NCBI GenBank assembly: GCA_027578815.1
Contig: JANBTH010000316.1
Coordinates: forward strand, 1-21,119
Direction of reading: 5' to 3'
DNA: 21,119 nucleotides
From: Coemansia sp. RSA 1804
Taxonomy: Eukaryota > Kickxellomycota > Kickxellomycetes > Kickxellales > Kickxellaceae
Shown here: positions 1 through 9,450 of the stretch, one piece after another
How positions within the stretch are numbered: position 1 is the first letter of the stretch
Layout of the letters: each line of letters starts with the position of its first letter
The notes under the pieces: generated by a model
Databases searched by the model: none
Told to the model about the DNA's origin: nothing
What the model saw: only the letters and a program-made list of their open reading frames with translations
Position numbers and translations under genes: made by a program

Positions 1-1136
1 TCCTCATGCTGCTGCTGGATTATATTCTGTGCTGCCCATTTTGCCAGATAGATACGCGCACCTTCGTACTCCTTGACAAGGTTCCCAGATGCAGAGCTGG
101 CGCGACCAAAGTTGCCAAGCGATGGCGGAATATAGGGCGCGACCTGGCGACCGACAGGCGTCTCAATCAGCGAGCTAGCAGCGTCCTTGACTGTTTGAGT
201 AATCCGCGAGAACTGCTCAAGTATGCCCCATCGCAGCTCTTTCACCTGCTTCATAAGGGGATCCACGTTACCCGATAATGCAGAGTCCAGAATACTCGAT
301 GAGCTGTTGCCACGACTGGGCTGCGGTGCATCAGCCCTGGCCGTTGTCTCGGCAGTGGTTGGGATGCGAGGTGATGATGTCTGAGAGACCTGGCTTTGAG
401 GAAGCACTGTCGATGCTGTTGGGGTAGATGCGCAGCTAATAATAACATGTGGTGTTTTTGACCCTCTAAGCTCGTAGCAGTTGGGATCACTAACCGAGCG
501 CTCGATGGCAACCGCATGTGTCAGCCACACCAGCAGCTCATCACCACCCCAGTGTCTAGTCATACCAAGCATAGTGCTGGCGCTTTCATCATCGTGGAAC
601 CACATTGGAGCTAGTGAGCTGCCATCCCCCAAATTCAGTATCACCGACCCGTACCAGTGGGTTAGTGATGGCGGGTGGATGAGCAGAGATGAGATTTCAC
701 CAACAGGCTTACAGAACGCATAGTTTGATATCGTGGATATTGAGCTTGCATTGCTAATAGGCTCAGTAGACACGTGGATACCGCCATCTTCCGAAGCCAT
801 GCTTATAGAGACTGGAGAGCCGCTGGGGCTGTCGTCTTTACTGTCGCTGGTGGTTGGGAATGCGGGACATATTTCCACCTGGACATAGGACTCCTTGTCC
901 TGCTCGGAAAGCAGGGCCTCTGGAGTCCAAGCAATGTAGTACTGGTCGTCGGGGCCCTGCACGATGCTGATAAAGCCGGATATGCGGTCCTTTCTGTCCA
1001 CCGACCGATATACGTACACCTTGCTCTTCGAATACAGCAGCCTGACCCTTGCAACTTCGCTGACTATGCAGTAGTCAGAGAACTCTGACGATGTGCCACT
1101 ATCACCACTGCCACCTTCAACCGGTCCACCGCCCAT
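1..1136 (-). CDS. GYP7: Gyp7/TBC1D15-like Rab GTPase-activating protein, N-terminal part (truncated by window edge)
   Basis: An open frame of about 378 codons runs from the ATG at 1136 to the window start with no stop, so the C-terminus is missing. Early residues read LLYSKSKVYVY, then ISGFISIVQG, then IAWTPEALL. Further on come SSLLIHPPSLTHWYGSVIL, APMWFHDDES and WGGDELLVWL. This order is what I know of the N-terminal Rab-binding region (DUF3548) of fungal Gyp7 proteins. The part nearest the window edge, EYEGARIYLAKWA, matches the stretch that precedes the TBC domain in that family. The TBC catalytic domain, with its Arg and Gln fingers, should lie off the left edge and was not seen. The family stimulates GTP hydrolysis by Ypt7/Rab7-type GTPases at endosomes and vacuoles. 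A Ser/Thr-rich linker separates the two conserved parts. No intron is needed in the visible portion. Confidence 0.88.
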   Translation of the reverse strand, partial: MGGGPVEGGSGDSGTSSEFSDYCIVSEVARVRLLYSKSKVYVYRSVDRKDRISGFISIVQGPDDQYYIAWTPEALLSEQDKESYVQVEICPAFPTTSDSKDDSPSGSPVSISMASEDGGIHVSTEPISNASSISTISNYAFCKPVGEISSLLIHPPSLTHWYGSVILNLGDGSSLAPMWFHDDESASTMLGMTRHWGGDELLVWLTHAVAIERSVSDPNCYELRGSKTPHVIISCASTPTASTVLPQSQVSQTSSPRIPTTAETTARADAPQPSRGNSSSSILDSALSGNVDPLMKQVKELRWGILEQFSRITQTVKDAASSLIETPVGRQVAPYIPPSLGNFGRASSASGNLVKEYEGARIYLAKWAAQNIIQQQHE

Positions 1137-1637
1137 TACTCAAAGCGTTGAAATGCGAGGAGGGGTAAATGTGCTTGTATATACGATAGTGAGAGAGAAA
1201 AAGAGAAGGCAAGGAAGGCTTGTGTAATTGACTGGCGGTAATTGAATTTAAAAGAAGATATGAGTCTAGTAAGAACAAGGAATTTCCATGGGAGTTGATA
1301 CAAAAAGTGAGTAAGCGAAAGAAAAGAAGGTCAGAGAGAAAGAGAGAAAGAAAGACGGGCGGACATTACAGATTACATACTGAAAGTTCGATATTGCATG
1401 TCTGCAAAAAAGTCTTGGCGTTGTTGACAATCACATGATGCTGAGCAGTGTCCCCATTAGCCATTCTTGGGCTAGAAAACCAGCGAGATTCCAGAAACAA
1501 AATATTTTTATTAAATGCGCAGCAACATTAAATGTGGAGTGATGTATGATGGTATTATATTTCTATAACTATTCTTTGGAACTAGAGAACACAGGAATTA
1601 ACCCGAGAGAGAGCAGCAAGAGTCTGCGAGAGGAACA
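1137..1637. promoter_or_regulatory. Shared divergent promoter region of the Gyp7-like and AAA ATPase genes
   Basis: This 501-base gap lies between two divergent start codons (1136 minus, 1638 plus) and holds no credible ORF. Two purine-rich tracts, about 1190-1220 and 1307-1358, are pyrimidine-rich on the Gyp7 coding strand. They sit roughly 55-220 bases upstream of its ATG, a common position for CT-rich promoter elements in fungi. The side facing the AAA gene is AT-rich around 1497-1575. No transcription-factor site is assigned. Confidence 0.4.
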
Positions 1638-4600
1638 ATGGCGGACCATGACAGCCGCTTGCGGGTCAAGCAAGCAATAACAGAGAGAATCGGCGGCATG
1701 GACATTGAGGTGGACAGCCTGATCAGCCGATTTAGTGACTACAAAAATTCTACAACCGACAGCTGGCAGCAGACAATGGCTGGGCCAGTAGGGGTGATAC
1801 TCTGTGGGATTCCAGGATGTGGCAAGACAACGCTGGCAACAACGTTTGCCCAAAGCTCGGAACATCCATTCCGCATTATTCAATGCCCAAAGCTCTATGC
1901 CGCCGACCAGGGGCAGAGCGAGGCGCTTCTTTTGTCGAGCTTTACATATCCTGGAGAGAATGGCAGGGGAGACACACGCCAAAAATGGGTGCTGGTTCTG
2001 GAGGACATTGATGTGCTTGGCGAAACAAAGAAGCCGCAGAGTCTAGAGGCCCGCATGCACTCGCTGCTTCTAGACTGCATTGACACAACAAACGCGTTTG
2101 TTGTTGCGACTGCGGGCAGAATTGCCGATATCCCGTTTGATCTGAAGCGGCCAGGGAGACTGGATGCGGTTATCGAGCTACATCTGCCGCACGTGGAATC
2201 ACGGGCTGCTGCTCTAAAGATAATGCTACGCGAGTTCCGTATTGCCAGCGATGTGGATGCTATCAACAGAATTGCTCATAAAACTCATGGGTTCTCGGCG
2301 GCGGACCTGCAGAGCCTATGTCTCAAAGCTTTTATGGAGTCAAGCGCAGAGCCGCCTGTGAATAAACTGCTTGATATAGCAAGTGCAATGAAACCGTCAA
2401 ACCTGCGCACCTACCAATCGACGGTTCCGGCCGTGGCTTTGGGTGATATCTTTGGCATGGATCAAGCAGTCCAGAAAGCCCGCGCATTGGTGGTTGAGCC
2501 GCTGTGCAACGCAGAGAAATACAGAAAGATGCGTGTGGAGCCACCGCATGGAGCACTGATCCATGGGCCTCCTGGTTGTGGAAAGTCGATGCTATGCTAT
2601 GCTGTTTCCAACGAGCTGGAGATCAACACAATTGCGGTCGATGCCGCACAGCTGCGCTCGATGATTGTTGGCGAGACAGAAAAGGCCATTGCGGATCTGT
2701 TCTCTCAGGCACGAGAAAGTGCGCCGTGCATCCTGCTTCTGGACAATGTAGGTATCCGTCATGTTCTGTGAACGTGCCAACAGCGCATCCTAAATTATGT
2801 CAAAGAAGACATTTGCAACCGTATGTAGCTAAGCCTAGTGCGTATGTGCGAGGGTTTTATATTATCTTTTTATCTGTGTAGATTGATGTTTTAGCACCGC
2901 CGCGGGGAACAAGCATGACGTCGGAAAATACAAGCGATAGAATTGTGACCAGCCTTCTTGTCGGTAAGTAAGCTCCGTATGACTGGTATTTCTCCCCCCC
3001 CCCTTTTTCATTTTCCTTGTTCCATGTGTATTTCTGTTACAATGTTTGCAATGCTGTAATATAATTTAACGATCCAAAACAGGATGTGGTCGGTAGCAAC
3101 CCCTTGCACTTTTTTCCTTTTGAACGTCTTTTGAATGTCTTTTTCATGGAATGTGTATATTGTTATGTCATTGGAGGAAAGAAATACAAGGCGCTTGGCG
3201 TGCTTTTTCCTAGGTCATATGGATTTGAGAGAAGGGGAAAAGACAAGTGGAGCCAGTTCATTCAGTCATTCAGTCATTCAGTCGTGTTTACGATATCTTG
3301 AAAATCGCTTACTGCCGGCTCTTTTTGTGTTTCGCCATTGTGCTTCTGCTGAGATGTTTTATTTTTTTTATAAAATTTCTTTTTTTTTTGCATGACCATG
3401 TGCTTTCCTTTTTTTCGTCCACTCTGCTCTTGTGATAGTGATGTTTATTGCTGCAAGTGGAATCATCATAATACTTTGTGTGGATCTCATGTCAGGACAG
3501 CCAGAGAGGCAGCCCAGCTCAGCTGTCATCCAGTCGTCTGTTTAGAAGCATACAAAACAGGGCGATGGAAAGGACGCAAGAGGGACCACCGTGCTTGCAG
3601 GCAGGGCGATCAAAATACCAGCACTGCTCTGATTTGTTGAAGTGTTCTTACAAGAGACTTGCATTTTTGCCGTTTTTGGCCATATCACTTGAGGCAGTTT
3701 ACGGCTGCATGTAGAGATGGATGGATTCGGCGCACACGCAAACAGCTTTTCGTATTCGCCAGGCGTCTTTGTGCTTGCAGGTAAGCAAGGGGAAAGCGCA
3801 ACAGAAAGCGCAATGTTGCTGCTTTTAGAAATAAAAGTAGGTTTTTGGCTGATGAACAAGCAGGCGCTCAATTTCTAATTTTGCCATGCAAGGCCGAAGA
3901 AATATGTAGTTACCAGTTGCCCGAAAAACGTAGACGCAGCACTGTTGCGCCCCGGAAGGCTGGATGTGCACATTGAGCTGCAATTGCCCAATGCAGAGGT
4001 AGGTCGCACATTAGATAATGGTGGATCCAATGCCATTGAATACAATGGTTTTTCTGCACGCGTCGGTCGATTTACGACAATATTGTGGTGAAAGAAGCTT
4101 GTGGTCAATGTAGCCAGACCTGTTTGTCTTTTGTGCATCTTGTTCTCTCTCTTTTTGGTTCTACAGAACCAAGACTGTCTGAGCCAATGTGGCTGTTTCT
4201 GTTTTTTTTCTGGCAGAGTGAAACGGCGCAATTCATTCATGCGTCTGAGATGTTTACTTTTCGTCAGCAACGGCTCTTCTAGACAGTACCCCAAAGATAT
4301 TGCGGTTATGATTATGCTCTTAATGCTTAATGTCAGCAGCGACATTCTGCACATTGCTGTTGGGGGAGAAGACCGTGAGTCTGGTTTTTGCTTTTTTTTC
4401 CTGTGCTAGTTTCTCGTTACAAAATTAGCTGGATTGTGAAACAAAAAGCACCAGGAATATGCAAAAAAATTACTACACAGCAAAGAGGTCGGAGATTTCT
4501 CTATTTTCCTTGTTTTTGGGGATATGGAAAAATGCAAGATCTCAACTGTCTGTGCAAAGGACATTTATGAAATTGGCACAGGTAACGCATTGCTAACCCA

Positions 4601-5388
4601 TGTCATGTACGTACATGCTGTGTCCGTGTGTGTGTGTGTGTGTCTTTGTTGGCTGTAGCAGCGAATGGGAATACTAAGCGGGTACATGCGCAAGCTACCG
4701 CTGGGTCGAGCACTGTGCAATGATGCTGGGTTTTTGGCAGAGCTTGTTCAGCTCACTGAGGGACTGTCAGGTAGGCAAGCGAGATGTTTTTTATTATGTG
4801 GAGAGCGTACGATTATCAGGTTTTGTGTTTCTTGTTCGGGCTGTTGTGTCGCTGCATTGTGGATGCGGCAGACATATCCAGAAACGCACATTTCAAGCAG
4901 AGTCCGCTCAAAAGCCGCGATGCCCTTTGCACTTGAGTCATAATGGAGGACATTAGGCCAATGGCCTGACCCACGTTCTCGCTACCAGATGCCATTGCTA
5001 AATCATAAACACTCGTTGTTGTTATTTTCGTCGTCGTCGTTGGGGGGAAGGCGATGAGGAAATGAAGTGATATCTTGCTGCTGTAGGTGCAGAAATTACA
5101 AGTCTATTTCATGAAGCCGGAATACAGGCCTTGCGGAGAAGCATTGGATCTGACGTGGTATGTATGCGCAGCGCATGCAGCGTGTATCCAAGAGACAGAA
5201 GACAGCACAGAACCAAGATGGGAATTTCACTTCATTGCACAAAACTAACACCCGTTCTGTAAGCGCTCTGGCGAACAAACAATGGCCATGAGAATGATCC
5301 ATCCGTGACAATGTAGGCATCAAGACAAGATTTTCTAGACGCATTCGCAAGAGTGGCCCCGAAAGGGAAGATGGCTCCTGCATTGTAG
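1638..5388 (+). CDS. Tandem AAA ATPase, Afg2/SPATA5L1-like, seven exons, degenerate catalytic sites
   Basis: Exons inferred from reading frame, splice signals and family pattern: 1638-2747, 2882-2963, 3715-3780, 3910-3998, 4659-4770, 5087-5157, 5317-5388, giving 533 residues. D1 has Walker A GIPGCGKT (57-64) and RPGR Arg fingers (171-174). D2 has GPPGCGKS (310-317), APPRGTS after Walker B, LLRPGRLD (431-438), then LSGAEITSLFHEAG and a final DFLDAFARVAP. This two-ring layout is that of type II AAA unfoldases such as Afg2/Drg1 and SPATA5L1, which act in ribosome maturation. Their usual N-terminal substrate domain is absent, since D1 begins at about residue 18. Walker B reads LED in D1 and LDN in D2 instead of DE, and both sensor-1 Asn are replaced (Ala159, Ser422). 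The family is fairly sure; exact orthology is not. A PEX1/PEX6 relative is less likely. Confidence 0.78.
2964..3714 (+). other. Long intron 2 of the AAA ATPase gene
   Basis: Donor GTAAGT at 2964 and acceptor TAG ending at 3714. Joining the flanks in phase 1 restores SLLV-EMDGFG, the expected AAA D2 sequence. The 751-base insert is T-rich and holds a run of about ten C near 2995-3003 and a tandem 8-base repeat at 3259-3282. Its ORFs translate to low-complexity Phe/Ser-rich peptides and are not credible genes. Confidence 0.75.
3259..3282 (+). repeat. Tandem repeat, 3 x 8 bases (CATTCAGT)
   Basis: Three exact adjacent copies of CATTCAGT lie inside intron 2 of the AAA gene. It is a short simple repeat with no visible function. 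Confidence 0.85.
3999..4658 (+). other. Long intron 4 of the AAA ATPase gene
   Basis: Donor GTAGGT at 3999 and acceptor TGTAG ending at 4658, in phase 0. Splicing joins LQLPNAE to QRMGILSGYMRKLP, as expected for the start of the D2 helical subdomain. A branch-point-like TGCTAACC lies near 4591. The 660 bases are T-rich and carry a (GT)9 tract close to the acceptor. Confidence 0.72.
4626..4643 (+). repeat. (GT)9 microsatellite beside the intron 4 acceptor
   Basis: Nine uninterrupted GT dinucleotides end 15 bases before the exon 5 acceptor, occupying the position of the polypyrimidine tract. Confidence 0.9.
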
Positions 5389-6240
5389 CGTGGGTTTGTT
5401 TCTAACCGTGGCGGGCCATTCCGGAGGAGAAACACCTATTTTCGAGTAATATTGTAGCGGATGCACACAATACGGTAGCCACGAGGATGGCAGCACAGCC
5501 AGCATTTGAGTTCGCAGATAATAATGTGAATAATGCCTTTAGAGCAACAAGAAAGAGCTGAACAAAGGGAAGAAGGGGGGCACTGCGTTGCTGAAGCGAG
5601 CCTGGGTGTTCGACTCCTCCGCTTGTCATGAAGCAATGCAATGAAACCTCCTTAATTCTGTCCCTGCGAGGAATGTTCTAAACTTGAAGCTTGCGGGGGA
5701 AAGAGAGAAGGAGAGTCAGGGGGAGAGGTTGGAATTGTGGTATGAGAGCATATCATGGGTCTGTTTTTGGCAGTTCTGTCTTTTGTTTTGTATTGGTTTG
5801 GTTTAAAGTTAGACCCGGTGATTTCAATTCTAGAAAAATAACATCTCTGACAGCTGCAACATTGATTTCAGTCTGCCCGCGACCAATGTGAGCAATCTCG
5901 TCAGAAAGGGGAAAAAGCAAGGAGAAAGAAGGTTCGCAAAGACAAATGTCATGCCGTCTCCTGCCTGCTCCTCTGAATCGGAAGAAAAAGAACGTAGTCG
6001 GTGTTTATTATATACAACAATGAGCTTGGCAAAGAAAGAAAAAACGAAAAAGCCAGAGTCCCGGAATTTACGGGAAGCAGAACTTTCCAGCATTTTCCTT
6101 GCAGCCAGATTGATCTGACCCGTGTGCAATGGAGAGACGGGATGAAAAGAAAAAAGAGAAGAAATGACTAGAAATACACAAAATCGGCTTCGTTTTTCAA
6201 CGGAGAATGGGTGGGTTAAGCGGCGTCTACGGCTCATTCC
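5389..6240. other. Intergenic, 3' ends of the AAA gene and the small PP1-docking gene
   Basis: This 852-base gap lies between two converging genes. Its ORFs on both strands (such as 5830-6237 minus and 5691-5891 plus) are Lys/Arg- or Phe-rich and resemble nothing I know. A TTTATT at 6004-6009, which is AATAAA on the minus strand, could serve the gene ending at 6241. Nothing else is supported. Confidence 0.45.
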
Positions 6241-7011
6241 TCAGGCGCCTGCGCGTACCATGTTTGTGGATTTGGCACGCCTCCAGATGTCCTTTGACAG
6301 AGGACGGCAGTAGCAATGCTGGCGCCAGCACAGTGTGCAGTACTTTGAGTCGTTGGTGTTGTACACGTCATTGAGCGGCATCTCCTGCGTCGTATAGTCG
6401 TCCATCTCAGCGCGCATCTTGTCGCGCGATTCCCTTGTCAGCGTCTCCCACGGGTCAATGACCCGCCGGTCGTACTCCGTTGAAGAATATGTAGCGTGCT
6501 CCTCAGGGTCGCCGCTAGCAAAGCGCACCCGCTTTGAGATGCGAGAGGAGGCTCCGGACCGCGATTCGCTGTGCTCCTTCTCCGCCTTGGTGATGCCAGA
6601 GTCCGACAGCTCGCCATCGCTGGCACAGCGGCCGGTCTGTGACGTTTTGCACTTGTATGCGGTGGCTTCCGACACTGGCGGACTGGACGTTCTTCTGGAA
6701 CTGGTGAGAGGCGTTGAGTAGAACTTGCGGAGGCGGGTGCTGTCGTCATCCGACGATCCGCGACGGGACTTGTGCTTGCGGAACCCCGAGTACAGGCGCT
6801 TGATGCCCTTGAGCGGGTTGAGGCTGTGGTGGGTGCTGCTGTTGCTGTCGCTGCTGTCGCTGCTTGGGCGGCGATGGCCGTCGTCCCGCGAGGCTTCGCG
6901 TGCAAGCGCAAGGCTTGTTGATCTTAGAGCTCCGCGCTGCCCGTCAGGCAGGCGGTACATGTGAAGATTGAGCTGGTTGAATGTCTGTCCCAGCGGACGA
7001 TAGTACGACAT
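6241..7011 (-). CDS. Small serine-rich protein with a PP1-docking (RVxF) module and Cys cluster
   Basis: A single-exon gene of 256 residues whose ATG at 7011 is the first in frame. Residues 40-155 are rich in Ser, Arg and Asp and are probably disordered. KRVRF at 160-164 fits the classical RVxF motif by which regulators bind PP1 (Glc7). About 18 residues on comes EYDRRVIDPW, then MRAEMDDYTTQEM. This order is shared with the C-terminus of the next gene (9451-12234) and with the conserved C-terminal region of fungal Bni4/Afr1-type PP1 regulators. Unlike those, it continues into a short Cys/His tail, CTLCWRQHCYC (225-235), which could bind metal. A likely role is targeting PP1 to a substrate or cortical site, but this is inference from the motif. 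The protein as a whole is not recognised. Confidence 0.72.
   Translation of the reverse strand: MSYYRPLGQTFNQLNLHMYRLPDGQRGALRSTSLALAREASRDDGHRRPSSDSSDSNSSTHHSLNPLKGIKRLYSGFRKHKSRRGSSDDDSTRLRKFYSTPLTSSRRTSSPPVSEATAYKCKTSQTGRCASDGELSDSGITKAEKEHSESRSGASSRISKRVRFASGDPEEHATYSSTEYDRRVIDPWETLTRESRDKMRAEMDDYTTQEMPLNDVYNTNDSKYCTLCWRQHCYCRPLSKDIWRRAKSTNMVRAGA
6349..6534 (-). other. PP1-docking-like module shared with the neighbouring gene
   Basis: Residues 160-221 of the 256-residue protein hold KRVRF, YDRR and AEMDDYTTQEM, followed by NTND. They align with the last 65 residues of the 9451-12234 product with about one gap. The shared landmarks are xRF, YDRR, an acidic-hydrophobic helix ending in EM at the same spacing, and a closing TN pair. 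Confidence 0.7.
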
Positions 7012-9450
7012 GGCTCGTGCTTTCTCTTTGTTGTAGGTTGTTGCTATCGGGATGAAGATACAATAGTGGGGATATTCCCTGAATTTTCCGAATGGCAGAA
7101 GGCAAGCGCTGGTGTATGCCTGTGCTTGTTTTGGGTTTGTCTGGTTGGCACTTGCTCTTTAGCGGCCTTTAGTAGAATCAATGAGCAGAAATGGAGAAGA
7201 GTAGTAATGGCACAACAAGCAAGGCCTGTGTAGAGAAGAGAGGATTATTATAAACAGATTAGTTGCAGAATGGAATACTGGCACGGTGCTATAAAGCTGC
7301 TGCAGTTGCAATGAGGCGAAGGGTGGGGGGAGACGCTTCTCTCCTTTTATGCATTTTTCATCGAGCTTTACCGTCAGCTGCTTAGAACACACACTAAAAA
7401 AGTGGCATCTGCCGCTGCACAAAAAAAAGTGTGGCATCAACACAAAATTGCCTTTGTGGGCCGACACAGGTTCTCGAGGCGGGGGGTAGCGAGACAGGGG
7501 GCATGTTCCCGCCCCCCCCCCTTTCCGACGGCGTGGTTCAATCAGAGCCGCCCCTTTTCGCGCTTCCTGTGCGCCATTTGCCAGCACAGACAGACCACAG
7601 CACACGCTCACACCACTTGGTAAGTGGGCCCTCGCAGATCAGCCAGCCAATCGAACCAAGCCGAGAGGATACTGCTCACCAAGCCAAAGCGGGTATCGCG
7701 GCTAGACGGGGCGAGATGAGGGGTTACCTGTGCGCCTCTCTTTCGTCAGCAACCAAGCAACTTTCTCTGTCCTCCCGACAAAAACCCGTTGTCGTTGTGC
7801 AAAAGAGGACCCTTTTCTTATGCTCGCCAGTTTTCCAAAGGAATGTGACACAGCGGCAATATGCCCGCAGCCAACGACGGGTCCGGCGTGTCTGCAGTTG
7901 CACGGAAAACCAAGCGCCAAGCGATTACTAATCGCCAGCCGTTCTTTTGAGGCTTAATTTTCCTATTCTTGCCCAGTCACTCGCTAAGCTTTTCTGCTTT
8001 GCGTGAAAATCACTGCTGCGTTTCCCTCGTTCATTATCTAGAAGGCTGTAGAAGGAAAAACGAAAGGTACATGTCCGACCAGGCGAGAATTCCTTATAAA
8101 TCAACATGCACTACTTGTTGCGCTTGCTTTGTTTGCGACGGAAAAAGGCGCGGCGGCTTCCATCAGAACTGATTTGCAATTGTTCATGTACGCAAGGACG
8201 CCTCCTCCACATTGTGGCCCTCAAATGCCCCCAGCCAACATAATGGTTTATTCTCTTTGTCCTTGCCTCGGCCCAGGGTCGAGAGGTGGACAGCGAGCCA
8301 TGTTAGAAAATATAAAGGCGCTTGAAAAGCACCGACTGATCGCCGCTCTTCTTTCCGTGATGTATCCAGACTGGTGCACACTATCATCTTGTTATTACAT
8401 CAGCTTCAGGTCAATAGAAACAAGCAAGTGGTGGTCACAGCATGTGTATACACCCAACATGCATTCTGGTTTGTAATTTTCGATGTGCAAAGATATAAAC
8501 CAGATGTCGTCTTGTATTACACATATAGGCTTGCGAAGGAAAAGTGCGGCACAATAATCATCTGGCCATTACCCGTTCGCAACCTTGGCTTCATAGATAC
8601 TGTAGTTTACAGGACAAATGTTGCAACCCCCCTCCTTTCAATGGGCGTGGCAGACACCTCGTTCAGCAGCCTCCTTGTTCCGTGAACATCATTGTCAGCC
8701 ATTGACAAACCAGGAAATGTTGAAAAAGAAAAGAAGTCTCCGACCCTTTTGTCTTCCATCTGCCTTTTTGATTTGTGCCCAGGAAAACAAAAGGAACTAG
8801 AAAATCAAAAGCTGCGGCACGGCAGCGGATCCAAAAATAGCGCTTCAGTACTAATCCATTAGGGCATGGATAGTTCCTCCTTGCCGCAGTTGCAACAGTG
8901 TAGTTTTGTGGCAATTTTTGGGGTTCTTGCTGATGTACCTGGAAGCTCATGCTGTTCTTTCTTGTTGCATTTTTAGATAGCCACCGGATTCCGGGAAAAA
9001 ATAACGACAATAGCGCATAAAAGTCGTCAAAAATCCTGTAGTTTTGAAGCTCGTGTTGTGCCAAGAAAAAAATTGCTAAAGGCAGAAATGGGCTGATATG
9101 ATTGGTAGAAGGCGCAGCATGGATTTTTGGTTCCAGTTGAGATTATAAAGCGTCCAGGCTCGGCAAACGCTCGGAATGTTCGCTTTACCCCATGTGATGT
9201 GATCGCATCAAGCTGTCTCTTATTTATTGGCTGTGGACGAGACATGAGGACGCAATGCAGATGAGGGCGCAATGCAGATGAGGGCAAAGCGGCAAAAGAA
9301 AGCTAAACCATCTTTTGGTTGGGAATGCGCTTGATTTATAGCACCTGAGCCAAAAATGACAAGAGGAAGACGAAAGATCGAGTCATATGAAGGGGCTAGA
9401 ATAAAGAAACTCCCAACGACACAATGCCCCACTATGCTGCGTGTGGCGCT
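7012..9450. other. Gene-poor 2.4 kb stretch between the two PP1-docking genes
   Basis: ORFs here are at most 166 codons, carry no recognisable motif and show no consistent exon chain. A TATA-like AT-rich stretch near 7240 could serve the gene starting at 7011. There are homopolymer runs (about ten C near 7511-7521) and a 17-base tandem duplication at 9246-9279. TTTATT at 9223-9228 (AATAAA on the minus strand) may be the poly(A) signal of the gene ending at 9451. An undetected noncoding RNA cannot be excluded. Confidence 0.4.
9246..9285. repeat. 17-base tandem duplication
   Basis: GAGGACGCAATGCAGAT is followed directly by the same unit with one change (A to G), then by six bases of a third copy. 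It lies in the presumed 3' region of the Bni4-like gene. Confidence 0.85.

Noticed and set aside
4665..4943. Read-through of AAA exon 5 to a stop at 4943, giving a C-terminus with RSKAAMPFALES
   Set aside because: The donor GTAGGC at 4771 and the acceptor at 5086 restore LSGAEITSLFHEAGIQALRR, which fits the AAA family far better.
5158..5262. Unspliced end of the AAA gene at the TAA at 5260-5262
   Set aside because: Splicing GTATGT at 5158 to TAG ending at 5316 yields DFLDAFARVAP before a stop, as expected for the family's final helix; the unspliced tail has no such match.
5600..5625. tRNA-like B box (GTGTTCGACTCC)
   Set aside because: No matching T-stem, A box or cloverleaf could be formed on either strand.
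5830..6237. 135-codon minus-strand ORF
   Set aside because: Phe/Ser-rich and the reverse of a Lys-rich stretch; no motif, and it lies in a 3' intergenic region.
7525..7545. tRNA-like GGTTCAATC sequence
   Set aside because: No upstream A box at suitable spacing and no acceptor stem.
7431..7931. 166-codon plus-strand ORF
   Set aside because: Long only because of local GC-rich composition; no domain, no conserved motif, and start context unremarkable.
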